A DNA stretch of 6,613 nt, taken from contig JAUWOI010000252.1 of NCBI GenBank assembly GCA_030612185.1, forward strand, positions 1 to 6,613, in the 5' to 3' direction. This DNA is from Anaerolineae bacterium (GTDB taxonomy: Bacteria; Chloroflexota; Anaerolineae; B4-G1). The notes beneath the pieces were generated by a model. That model had not been told where the DNA came from. It saw only the letters and a program-made list of their open reading frames with translations, and did no database searches. Of the stretch, positions 1 through 5,618 are shown one piece after another. Positions within the stretch are counted from its first letter, which is position 1. The number at the start of each line of letters is the position of its first letter. A program made the translations under genes and the position numbers.

Positions 1-375
1 CACTTCGTCTACCGGCTCACCCCCACCTCGCTGGAGCGCGCGCGGCGGCAGGGCATTCCCGTGGCGCGCGTGCTGGAGTTCCTGAGCCGGGTCACCAGCG
101 CACCCGTACCCCGCTCCGTCGAGACAGCGTTGATGCGCTGGGAGTCTCGCGGATCCGAGGCCCGGCTGGAACAGGCAGTGCTCCTGCGCCTCTCCAGCGA
201 GAAACTGATGGCCCAGGTCACTGCTTCCCCACTCACCCGCCGTTTCATCCGCGAACAGGTCGGGCCGGCAGTCGCGCTGGTGCGTGAACGGGACTGGCCT
301 GACCTCGTCTCCGCGCTGGGTGAGATGGGCTTGCTGCCCGACGTTTTCGCTTTGGAGGAGAACAATGCAGGCTAA
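1..375 (+). CDS. C-terminal end of a helicase-associated-domain (helicase_C_3 / XPB-Ssl2-like) protein, 5' partial
   Basis: The frame is open from base 1 to the TAA at 373-375, giving the last 124 residues of a protein whose start lies outside the window. It begins HFVYRLTPTSLERARRQG, continues through VLEFLSRVTSAPVP and a tryptophan-containing helix (MRWESRG), and ends with short alpha/beta stretches such as VALVRERDWPDLVSALGEMGLLP. The pattern of a 'YRLTPxSLxRA' helix, a 'LxFLxRxTxxPVP' helix and a final 'L..LGxLP' is how I remember the C-terminus of the large DUF-like helicase-associated proteins (helicase conserved C-terminal domain 3, related to XPB/Ssl2). These are common in Chloroflexota and Actinobacteria, and their role is usually not experimentally defined. 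No catalytic helicase motif is in the visible part, so enzymatic activity cannot be judged. Its 3' end overlaps galK by 11 bases, which suggests co-transcription. The family call is from recall of sequence character, not a search. Confidence 0.7.
   Translation, partial: HFVYRLTPTSLERARRQGIPVARVLEFLSRVTSAPVPRSVETALMRWESRGSEARLEQAVLLRLSSEKLMAQVTASPLTRRFIREQVGPAVALVRERDWPDLVSALGEMGLLPDVFALEENNAG
354..360 (+). promoter_or_regulatory. Shine-Dalgarno sequence of galK, decides its start
   Basis: GGAGGAG ends four bases before the ATG at 365; the GGAGG core is six bases from it. The reading frame is open further upstream (an ATG at 284), but that stretch overlaps the preceding gene and encodes no galactokinase-like sequence. 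This site, inside the last codons of the upstream gene, therefore fixes the start at 365. Confidence 0.85.
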
Positions 376-1558
376 AGTGACATCCGCCTTCCAGGCTCGT
401 TTTGCACACCGGCCGGCGATTGTGGTGCGTGCCCCTGGACGAGTCAATCTCCTGGGCGGGCACACCGACTACAACGAGGGCTACGTCTTGCCGGTGGCAG
501 TGGACTGCGCTGCCTGGGTCGCAGCCGCCGCGATTGATGCGCGCGAGGCCCGCGTGCGCGCGCTCGACCTGGGAGGCGACGTTATCTTTCCACTCGACGT
601 CATCCCCTCCTCAGACGGTGGCTGGGCCGACTATCCCAGGAGCATCGCCTGGGCTCTGCAGGAACGCGGGCTAAGACCGGCAGGGATGGAGGCTGTGCTG
701 ACCTCCGACGTGCCGGTCGGGGCGGGACTATCCTCCTCGGCGGCGGTGGAGGTGGCTTTCGCCTACGCCTGGCAACAACTCTCCGGCTTCCAACTCGACC
801 GGCGCGACCTGGCGTTGACATGCCAATGGGCGGAGAACAATTACGTGGGCGTCAACTGCGGCATCATGGATCAGATGACGAGTGTCCTGGGAGCGAAAGG
901 GTACGCGCTGCTATTAGATTGCCGTACGCTGGAGATGGAACCTGTGCCACTGCCGGAGAGCGTGACCATCGTCGTGGCGGACACGGGGGTACGGCGGCGA
1001 CTGGCCGCCTCGGAGTACAACGTACGGCGTGCTCAATGCGAACAGGCGGTACGGACTCTGCGCGAATTTCTGCCCGGCATCCACGCCTTGCGCGACGTGA
1101 GCCTGGACGACCTGAAGAGGATGCGAGCGCACCTGCCCGAGATCGCCTACCGGCGCGCCCTCCACGTCGTCACTGGCAATATACGGGTATCGCTGGCAGC
1201 GAAAGCGCTGCGGGCGGGAGACGTGGTCACTGCAGGCGCGCTGATGAAAGCCTGCCACGCGAGCCTGCGCGACTATTACGAGGTGAGTTCACCGGAGTTG
1301 GACCGACTAGCCGAGGCGGCCTGCGAGGTGGAGGGCTGCTACGGTGCGCGGCTCACCGGCGCGGGGTTTGGCGGCTGCATCGTCGCGCTCGTCGCTGCGG
1401 ACGCTGTGCCAGACTTCGAGGCCCACGTCTCGGCGGTCTACGAGACGGCTTTCGATCACCAGCCGACCATTTACGTCTGCCGCTCAGCGGATGGGGTGGA
1501 AAGTCTGCTATGTAGTGCCAAGGAGAATGCCAGACAGCCTCAACGTTCAACGTCGTAG
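365..1558 (+). CDS. galK: Galactokinase (GHMP kinase family)
   Basis: A 397-residue cytoplasmic kinase that transfers the ATP gamma-phosphate to C1 of alpha-D-galactose (Leloir pathway); the length is normal for GalK. All three family motifs are present in order. The galactokinase signature APGRVNLLGGHTDYNEGYVLP is at residues 23-43 with R26, H33 and D35. The GHMP ATP-binding loop PVGAGLSSSAA is at 117-127. CGIMDQMTSVLG at 165-176 holds the catalytic D169. The C-terminal GARLTGAGFGGC is at 327-338. Y218 (SEYNVRR) matches the sugar-contacting tyrosine. Two conserved positions are unusual: the glutamate of the usual GEHTDYN is glycine (G32), and the usual RARHVVTEN segment reads RRALHVVTGN (263-272, G271). 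The start at 365 follows a strong Shine-Dalgarno and overlaps the upstream gene by 11 bases. No galT, galE or galM is visible here. The last ~15 residues look non-conserved and run into a repeat. The family call is firm; exact sugar preference is less sure because of G32. Confidence 0.93.
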   Translation: MQAKVTSAFQARFAHRPAIVVRAPGRVNLLGGHTDYNEGYVLPVAVDCAAWVAAAAIDAREARVRALDLGGDVIFPLDVIPSSDGGWADYPRSIAWALQERGLRPAGMEAVLTSDVPVGAGLSSSAAVEVAFAYAWQQLSGFQLDRRDLALTCQWAENNYVGVNCGIMDQMTSVLGAKGYALLLDCRTLEMEPVPLPESVTIVVADTGVRRRLAASEYNVRRAQCEQAVRTLREFLPGIHALRDVSLDDLKRMRAHLPEIAYRRALHVVTGNIRVSLAAKALRAGDVVTAGALMKACHASLRDYYEVSSPELDRLAEAACEVEGCYGARLTGAGFGGCIVALVAADAVPDFEAHVSAVYETAFDHQPTIYVCRSADGVESLLCSAKENARQPQRSTS

Positions 1559-1640
1559 GCGAGATGAAACGCGAACCGTAAAACGTGAGACATACACACC
1601 GTTAGATCTTCACGTCTCACGTTTCACGCATCACACCTCT
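1542..1640. repeat. Facing arrays of a degenerate 7-bp repeat forming an imperfect stem-loop between convergent genes
   Basis: Left array: four consecutive 7-mers TGAAACG, CGAACCG, TAAAACG and TGAGACA at 1565-1592. Right array, in opposite orientation: CGTCTCA, CGTTTCA, CGCATCA and CACCTCT at 1613-1640. The consensus TGAAACG is the reverse complement of CGTTTCA. Two related units, AACGTTC and AACGTCG, at 1542-1555 form the last galK codons. AAACGTGAGAC (1581-1591) pairs perfectly with GTCTCACGTTT (1614-1624), 11 bp with a 22-nt loop, and weaker pairing extends outward. The right array enters the 3' end of rnj. The structure lies between two converging genes and could act as a transcript 3' end on both strands, but neither side has a U-tract, so intrinsic termination is not shown. 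Confidence 0.7.
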
Positions 1641-3277
1641 ATCACCACCGGTATGACGACAGGGCGACTCTTAGTCTCCTGGTAGAGGAACTTGGATAGC
1701 GCCGCCTGCACCTGGCTTTCGACCTCCGTCGAGGGCGTTCCCGGCCCGGCCGAGGCCGCCGACATGGTGACATCCTCCGCCTGAGCCAGCAGGTCCTCCG
1801 CCCCGGGGGCGAAGATAAAGCCACGGGTGATGATGTGTGGCCGGCCCACAGGCCGGCCCGCCCTGCGCTGGTAGCGGACAATGGACATCACGAAACCGCT
1901 CCGCCCCAGCCCCTCACGCTCGCGCATCACCGCCGGCCCGATTTCACCCACCCGCGCCCCGTCCACGAAGACGTAGCCGCCAGGCACCCGCTCGCCGATT
2001 TCCAGCCGCTCGCCAAAGGTCAACGCGTAGCCATTTTCGACTGTAGCGATGTTCTCGGCCGGGATGCCCAACTGTCGCGCGGTCTTGCCGTGCTGCTTGA
2101 GGTGGCGCAGTTCGCCGTGGATAGGGACGAAGAAGCGCGGACGGAGCATGTTGATCAACAATTTCTGCTCCTCTTGGCTGGCGTGGCCCGAGACGTGCAC
2201 CGGCGAGAGGGGGTCGTAGTAGACATCCGCGCCCTTCTGGAAGAGGCGGTTGACGACGCGGTGGATCAGTTCCTCGTTACCAGGGATGGTGTGCGATGAG
2301 AACACCACCGTGTCCCCCTCTCGAATCTGCAGCGAGCGGTGCTGCCCGACCGCCAACCGGCTCAGGACCGCCGACGGCGCGCCCTGCGTGCCGGTCGCCA
2401 TGATGACCGTCTCACGGGCCGGCAGATTCTTGATCTCGCCCAGCGTCACCAACATACCGTCAGGGATGTTGAGGTAGCCCAACTCGCGGGCCATCTTGGT
2501 ATTCTCAACCATCGTCCTGCCGGCGATGGCGATCTTGCGGCCATGCTGCGCCGCCACATCCACGACCTGCTGGATGCGAGAGATGAGCGATGCGAACGTC
2601 GCCACGATCACCCGGCCTGGGGCCTCCCGCATCACCTGGTGGAAGGCGTCGTTCAGCGCAGCCTCCGAGAGGGTGTTACCAGGCCGATCAGAGTTGGTGC
2701 TATCGGAAAGCAGCACCAGCACCCCGCGGCCGCTGAACTCGGCCAGTTTGGCGTAATCGGTGGGCCAGCCGTCCACCGGCGTGTGATCGAACTTGAAATC
2801 ACCGCTGTGCACAATCAGTCCGGCCGGCGTCGTGATGCCCAGGCCCACCCCGTCGGGGATGGAGTGGCAGACGTGGTAGGGCTCGACGGTGAAGGGACCA
2901 ATGTTGATGACGTCGCCGGGCGCGTAGGTGTTCAGCACCGCCGACCCTGACATACGCCTCCGCTTCATCTTGACCTCGATCAGGCCTTGGGTCAGCCGCG
3001 TGGCATAGACCGGCACGTCGAACTCCTCCAGGAAATGGGACAGCGCGCCGATGTGATCCTCGTGGCCGTGCGTGATGACAATTGCGCGCACGCGGTCTTT
3101 CTTATCGCGCAGGTATCCCCAATCGGGGATGATGTAGTCAATCCCCAGCATGTCCGATTCGGGGAACATGATGCCCGCGTCCACGACGAGGATATCGCGG
3201 CCGTACTCGATGCTCATCGTGTTCTTACCGACTTCCCCCAGGCCGCCCAGGGGTACGATACGTAATTTCTCAGTCAT
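1631..3277 (-). CDS. rnj: Ribonuclease J (metallo-beta-lactamase / beta-CASP RNase)
   Basis: A 548-residue protein, full length against the ~555 residues of Bacillus RNase J1. RNase J is a zinc-dependent endoribonuclease and 5'-to-3' exoribonuclease for mRNA turnover and rRNA/tRNA maturation. The N-terminus RIVPLGGLGEVGKN (6-19) is typical. The metal-binding motif HGHEDH is at 70-75 (H70, H72, D74, H75), with further ligands H138 (CHSIPDG) and D160 (HSGDFKFD). SDSTN is at 191-195. The beta-CASP domain holds TFAS (227-230) and SSHTIPGNE (327-335), followed by HVSGHA (361-366) and PIHGE (385-389, H387). The C-terminal domain contains IITRGFIF (482-489) and ends PVVIPVVIEV. No catalytic residue is missing. 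The start ATG at 3277-3275 follows GGAG (3290-3287) with a 9-nt spacer. The gene converges with galK and is divergent from the M20 gene. A strong promoter and then an intrinsic terminator lie in its leader, suggesting that expression is controlled by read-through. Confidence 0.96.
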   Translation of the reverse strand: MTEKLRIVPLGGLGEVGKNTMSIEYGRDILVVDAGIMFPESDMLGIDYIIPDWGYLRDKKDRVRAIVITHGHEDHIGALSHFLEEFDVPVYATRLTQGLIEVKMKRRRMSGSAVLNTYAPGDVINIGPFTVEPYHVCHSIPDGVGLGITTPAGLIVHSGDFKFDHTPVDGWPTDYAKLAEFSGRGVLVLLSDSTNSDRPGNTLSEAALNDAFHQVMREAPGRVIVATFASLISRIQQVVDVAAQHGRKIAIAGRTMVENTKMARELGYLNIPDGMLVTLGEIKNLPARETVIMATGTQGAPSAVLSRLAVGQHRSLQIREGDTVVFSSHTIPGNEELIHRVVNRLFQKGADVYYDPLSPVHVSGHASQEEQKLLINMLRPRFFVPIHGELRHLKQHGKTARQLGIPAENIATVENGYALTFGERLEIGERVPGGYVFVDGARVGEIGPAVMREREGLGRSGFVMSIVRYQRRAGRPVGRPHIITRGFIFAPGAEDLLAQAEDVTMSAASAGPGTPSTEVESQVQAALSKFLYQETKSRPVVIPVVIEV

Positions 3278-3399
3278 GTCAATTCGCTCCGATAGATAAA
3301 TATGGTTTCGCGTCTAAAAAAAGAGCACCGCCCGGCCTGCGCTCCCGGCCTAGCGGTGCGTTCCACCAAATTCCAGTGCCTCAAACCCAACTGCTCCAT
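3274..3399 (-). other. Possible 41-codon leader reading frame upstream of rnj
   Basis: On the minus strand an ATG at 3399-3397 opens a 41-codon frame. It starts about ten bases after the promoter -10 element, reads straight through the leader terminator hairpin and its T-tract, and stops at a TGA that overlaps the rnj ATG (ATGA at 3277-3274). There is no room for a Shine-Dalgarno sequence, so it would need near-leaderless initiation. The peptide is rich in Arg and resembles nothing I recognise. A frame of this length can occur by chance in G+C-rich DNA, so translation is only a possibility. Confidence 0.18.
3316..3359 (-). terminator. Intrinsic terminator in the rnj leader (attenuator or small-RNA terminator)
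   Basis: On the minus strand GCACCGC (3359-3353) pairs with GCGGTGC (3331-3325). Inside, GGCC pairs with GGCC (3349-3346 with 3337-3334) around a 9-nt loop, with a 2-by-2 internal loop between the stems. The hairpin is followed by TC and then seven T (3322-3316), the classic Rho-independent arrangement. It lies about 40 bases downstream of the likely transcription start and about 40 bases before the rnj ATG, so the transcript must read through it for rnj to be made. A competing small hairpin, GGTG (3367-3364) with CACC (3358-3355), would use part of the 5' arm of the terminator. Confidence 0.8.
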
Positions 3400-3408
3400 A
3401 CAGCATGA

Positions 3409-3437
3409 ATAGTAACACGCCCCGCCGGTTCTGTCAA
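3409..3437 (-). promoter_or_regulatory. Near-consensus housekeeping sigma promoter driving the rnj leader
   Basis: On the minus strand TTGACA (3437-3432) is a perfect -35 element. It is separated by exactly 17 bases from TACTAT (3414-3409), a good -10 element preceded by TGT (a TGn extended -10). Expected transcription starts are around 3402-3399. The promoter points toward the leader terminator and rnj. Confidence 0.8.
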
Positions 3438-3455
3438 ATGCTGGATGGGGTTCAC

Positions 3456-3484
3456 TTGCCCAATGCCGCGACTCGTAGTATTAT
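3456..3484 (+). promoter_or_regulatory. Probable promoter of the M20 hydrolase-psuG operon
   Basis: TTGCCC (3456-3461) and TATTAT (3479-3484) are separated by 17 bases. They match the housekeeping -35 at four of six positions and the -10 at five of six. Transcription would start near 3491, leaving a leader of only about 12 bases before the ATG at 3503. It lies back to back with the stronger leftward rnj promoter, the two -35 elements being 18 bases apart. Confidence 0.5.
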
Positions 3485-3502
3485 CTATAGGAAACCTAGA
3501 AG

Positions 3503-4705
3503 ATGGAACCGACAATGGATCTATTCAGATTAAGCACTCAAGACCGAGACGACCTGACAACCTTCCTGCGCGACATGGTGCGGACGCCAAGCCTCTCGAC
3601 CCAGGAGGGCGCGGTGGCGGAGCGCATCGTCGCGGAAATGAAGCGGCTTGGTTTCCGCGACGTGCGCACTGACCGCATCGGCAACGTCGTCGGCTGGATC
3701 GGCCCGGGCCACGGGCCGGTGCTGATGCTCAACGGCCACATGGACACGGTGCTGGTCAGCGATCCCAGAACCTGGAGCCACGATCCCTTCGGAGCCGAGG
3801 TGGAGGACGACGTACTCTATGGCCTGGGAGCCTGCGACATGAAGGGCGGGCTGGCGGCGATGGTCTACGGGGCGAAACTCCTGCGCGACGCGGGAGTATC
3901 GCTGAAGGGAGACGTCGTCGTGGTCTGCGTGGTGCAGGAAGAGCCATGCGAGGGGATCGGGTCACGCGTGCTGATCGAGGAGGAGGGAATACGCCCGGAC
4001 TGGGTGGTACTGGGCGAGCCGAGTGGTCTGGACATCACCCGCGGGCATCGTGGACGGCTGGAGATGCAGATCGTCACCCACGGGCGCTCGGCCCACGCCG
4101 CCTACCCTCACCTGGGCGAGAATGCTATCTACACCGCCGCGCGGCTGGTATTCGGCCTGGAACTGCTGGCCGATCAGTTGGGAGATGACGCCTTCCTCGG
4201 TCCCGGCACTCTGGCGGTGACCGGCATCTCATCCAGCGCCAGCAGCCGCAACGCCGTGCCCTACCGCTGCGAGTTGATCATTGACCGCCGCCTGACGCTG
4301 GGGGAGAACGAGACGATGGCCCTTGCTGAAGTGCAGCGGGTCATCGCCCGCGAGGCGGTACAGGCAGAGGTAGAGGTAACGGAGTACAACGCCACCAGTT
4401 ACACCGGCTACAACTGTCACGCCCGCGAGTTCTACCCTGCCTGGGTAATGCCGGAGGACCATCCGCTGGTGGCGGCTGCCGTGCGTGCCGCGCGGGCGCA
4501 GTTGAAACGCAGACCCCAGGTGGGCCACTGGGACTTCTCGACTGAGGGGGCCTACACGGCGGGCATAGCCGGTATCCCCACCGTGGGCTTCGGCCCGGGC
4601 GACCCACGCCAGGCACACACCGCCAACGAGCACATACGGCTAGCCGATGTCTACGCCGCTGCGGAGGTGTACGCGCGGATGGCGTCAGAGTTGTTAGCTA
4701 GGTGA
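3503..4705 (+). CDS. M20-family metallo-hydrolase, YgeY-like (peptidase / deacylase)
   Basis: A 400-residue di-zinc amidohydrolase of the ArgE/DapE/carboxypeptidase G2 group. The visible sites are LNGHMDTV at 76-83 (zinc ligand H79, catalytic-shell D81), GACDMKGGLAAMV at 109-121 (bridging D112), QEEP at 145-148 (general base E146, zinc ligand E147), GEP at 171-173 (zinc ligand E172), GRSAHAAYPHLGENAI at 194-209 (dimerisation-domain H198) and FGPGDPRQAHTANEH at 363-377 (zinc ligand H372). The stretches RGHRGRLEM, EFYPAWVMPEDH and WDFSTEGAY closely resemble E. coli YgeY as I recall it. YgeY is annotated as a selenium-metabolism-linked hydrolase of unknown substrate, found beside carbamoyltransferase, ammonia-lyase and hydantoinase-like genes. 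Substrate here is therefore unknown; an N-acyl or N-carbamoyl amide is likely. The start is either 3503 or the ATG at 3515, since the Shine-Dalgarno is poor. psuG begins four bases after its stop, so the two are probably one operon. Confidence 0.88.
   Translation: MEPTMDLFRLSTQDRDDLTTFLRDMVRTPSLSTQEGAVAERIVAEMKRLGFRDVRTDRIGNVVGWIGPGHGPVLMLNGHMDTVLVSDPRTWSHDPFGAEVEDDVLYGLGACDMKGGLAAMVYGAKLLRDAGVSLKGDVVVVCVVQEEPCEGIGSRVLIEEEGIRPDWVVLGEPSGLDITRGHRGRLEMQIVTHGRSAHAAYPHLGENAIYTAARLVFGLELLADQLGDDAFLGPGTLAVTGISSSASSRNAVPYRCELIIDRRLTLGENETMALAEVQRVIAREAVQAEVEVTEYNATSYTGYNCHAREFYPAWVMPEDHPLVAAAVRAARAQLKRRPQVGHWDFSTEGAYTAGIAGIPTVGFGPGDPRQAHTANEHIRLADVYAAAEVYARMASELLAR
4700..4704 (+). promoter_or_regulatory. 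Shine-Dalgarno sequence of psuG overlapping the upstream stop codon
   Basis: AGGTG overlaps the TGA (4703-4705) of the M20 gene and sits five bases before the psuG ATG at 4710. This arrangement favours translational coupling of the two genes. Confidence 0.6.
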
Positions 4706-4709
4706 TTAT

Positions 4710-5618
4710 ATGACTATCAGACTAATGAAGGACGTCGCTGTGGCGCTGGCAGAAGGTGCGCCGGTAGTAGCGCTGGAATCGGCGCTCATCACCCACGGCT
4801 TCGCACCCCCGGCCAACCTGGACATCGCGCGACAGATGCAGGCGGCGGTGCGCGAGGAGGGAGCGCTAGCGGCCACCGTCGCCGTGCTCGAGGGTGAGGC
4901 GCGGGTGGGACTGACCGGGGACGAACTGACACGGCTGGCCTCCGACCGGGCAGCCCGCAAGGTCAGCCTGCGCGACCTGCCCGCCGTGCTGGCCCAGAGA
5001 GCCAGCGGCGGCACGACCGTCGCCGCGACGATGCACCTGGCCCACCGTGCCGGTATCCGCGTCTTTGCCACCGGCGGCATCGGCGGTGTGCACCGGGGCC
5101 ATCCCGAGGACGTCTCAGCCGACCTCCCCACGCTGGCTTCCATCCCTATCATCGTCGTCTGCGCGGGCGCTAAGGCCATCCTCAACCTGCCGCGCACATT
5201 GGAGTATCTGGAGACCCACGGCGTGCCGGTGATTGGCTACGGTACGGAGGAATTCCCCGCCTTCTACAGTCGTCACTCGGGGCTGGGAGTGGATACCCGG
5301 GTTGAGACACCGGAGGAGGTGGCACGGATGGCGCAGGCGCGGACAGAACTGGGCTTGCCGGCGGCGCTCCTAGTCTGCGTCCCTGTCCCTGAGGCCGACG
5401 AACTCCCGGCCGACGAGGCCGAGACGGCCATCGCGCAGGCAGTGGAGGAGGCAGAGGCAGCCGGTGTGAGCGGCAAGGCGCTGACGCCGTTCCTGCTGGC
5501 CCGGCTAGTCGAACTGACCAGCGGGCGGGCTCGCCGCGCCAACGAGACGCTGCTGCTCAACAACGCCCGTGTGGCGGCTCGCATCGCGCGGGCTCTGAAG
5601 GAGGCGACCAATGCGTGA
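4710..5618 (+). CDS. psuG: Pseudouridine-5'-phosphate glycosidase
   Basis: A 302-residue cytoplasmic enzyme, close to the ~310 residues of E. coli PsuG. It reversibly cleaves the C-glycosidic bond of pseudouridine 5'-phosphate to uracil and ribose 5-phosphate through a lysine-bound ring-opened ribose. The family sequence is well preserved: VVALESALITHGF at 19-31 (E23, matching E. coli E31), KVSLRDLP at 84-91 (K84, matching K93), ASGGTTVAATMHLAHRAGI at 98-116, FATGGIGGVHRG at 119-130, DVSADL at 134-139 (D138, matching D149), CAGAKAILNLPRTLEYLET at 151-169 (K155, matching the catalytic K166), GYGTEEFPAFY at 177-187, and a C-terminal NNA near 284-286 that helps bind phosphate and uracil. Pathway partners would be the kinase PsuK and a pseudouridine importer; neither is visible. 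The gene is four bases downstream of the M20 gene and overlaps the next gene by eight bases. Confidence 0.95.
   Translation: MTIRLMKDVAVALAEGAPVVALESALITHGFAPPANLDIARQMQAAVREEGALAATVAVLEGEARVGLTGDELTRLASDRAARKVSLRDLPAVLAQRASGGTTVAATMHLAHRAGIRVFATGGIGGVHRGHPEDVSADLPTLASIPIIVVCAGAKAILNLPRTLEYLETHGVPVIGYGTEEFPAFYSRHSGLGVDTRVETPEEVARMAQARTELGLPAALLVCVPVPEADELPADEAETAIAQAVEEAEAAGVSGKALTPFLLARLVELTSGRARRANETLLLNNARVAARIARALKEATNA
5600..5604 (+). promoter_or_regulatory. Shine-Dalgarno sequence fixing the start of the membrane-protein gene
   Basis: GGAGG, within AAGGAGG at 5598-5604, stands six bases before the ATG at 5611, inside the last codons of psuG. It supports 5611 as the start of the downstream gene, whose coding frame is open to the window end. 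Confidence 0.8.

Noticed and set aside
820..1515. 231-codon plus-strand frame inside galK.
   Set aside because: It lies in another frame of a well-supported galactokinase and is Arg/Gly-rich with no family character.
1840..1862. Direct repeat of a GGCCGGCCC-like unit inside rnj.
   Set aside because: It encodes the GRPVGRP stretch of the RNase J C-terminal region and is explained by coding sequence.
2339..2950. 203-codon plus-strand open frame opposite rnj.
   Set aside because: It is antisense to a clearly conserved RNase J sequence, has low-complexity His/Arg/Gly-rich content typical of a G+C-rich shadow, and no recognisable domain.
3353..3370. Minus-strand GGTGGAAC followed by CACCGC resembles the T-box antiterminator motif (GGTGGNACCGCG) before a terminator.
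   Set aside because: The motif is interrupted, the leader before it is only about 40-50 nt (too short for a specifier stem), and RNase J is not a T-box target.
3488..3498. Small inverted repeat TAGG-AAA-CCTA just before the M20 start.
   Set aside because: The arms are only four bases, so it is not distinguishable from chance as an operator.
4706..5197. 163-codon minus-strand frame opposite psuG.
   Set aside because: It is rich in Ser/Ala/Arg as expected for the complement of high-GC coding DNA; psuG on the other strand has all its catalytic residues.
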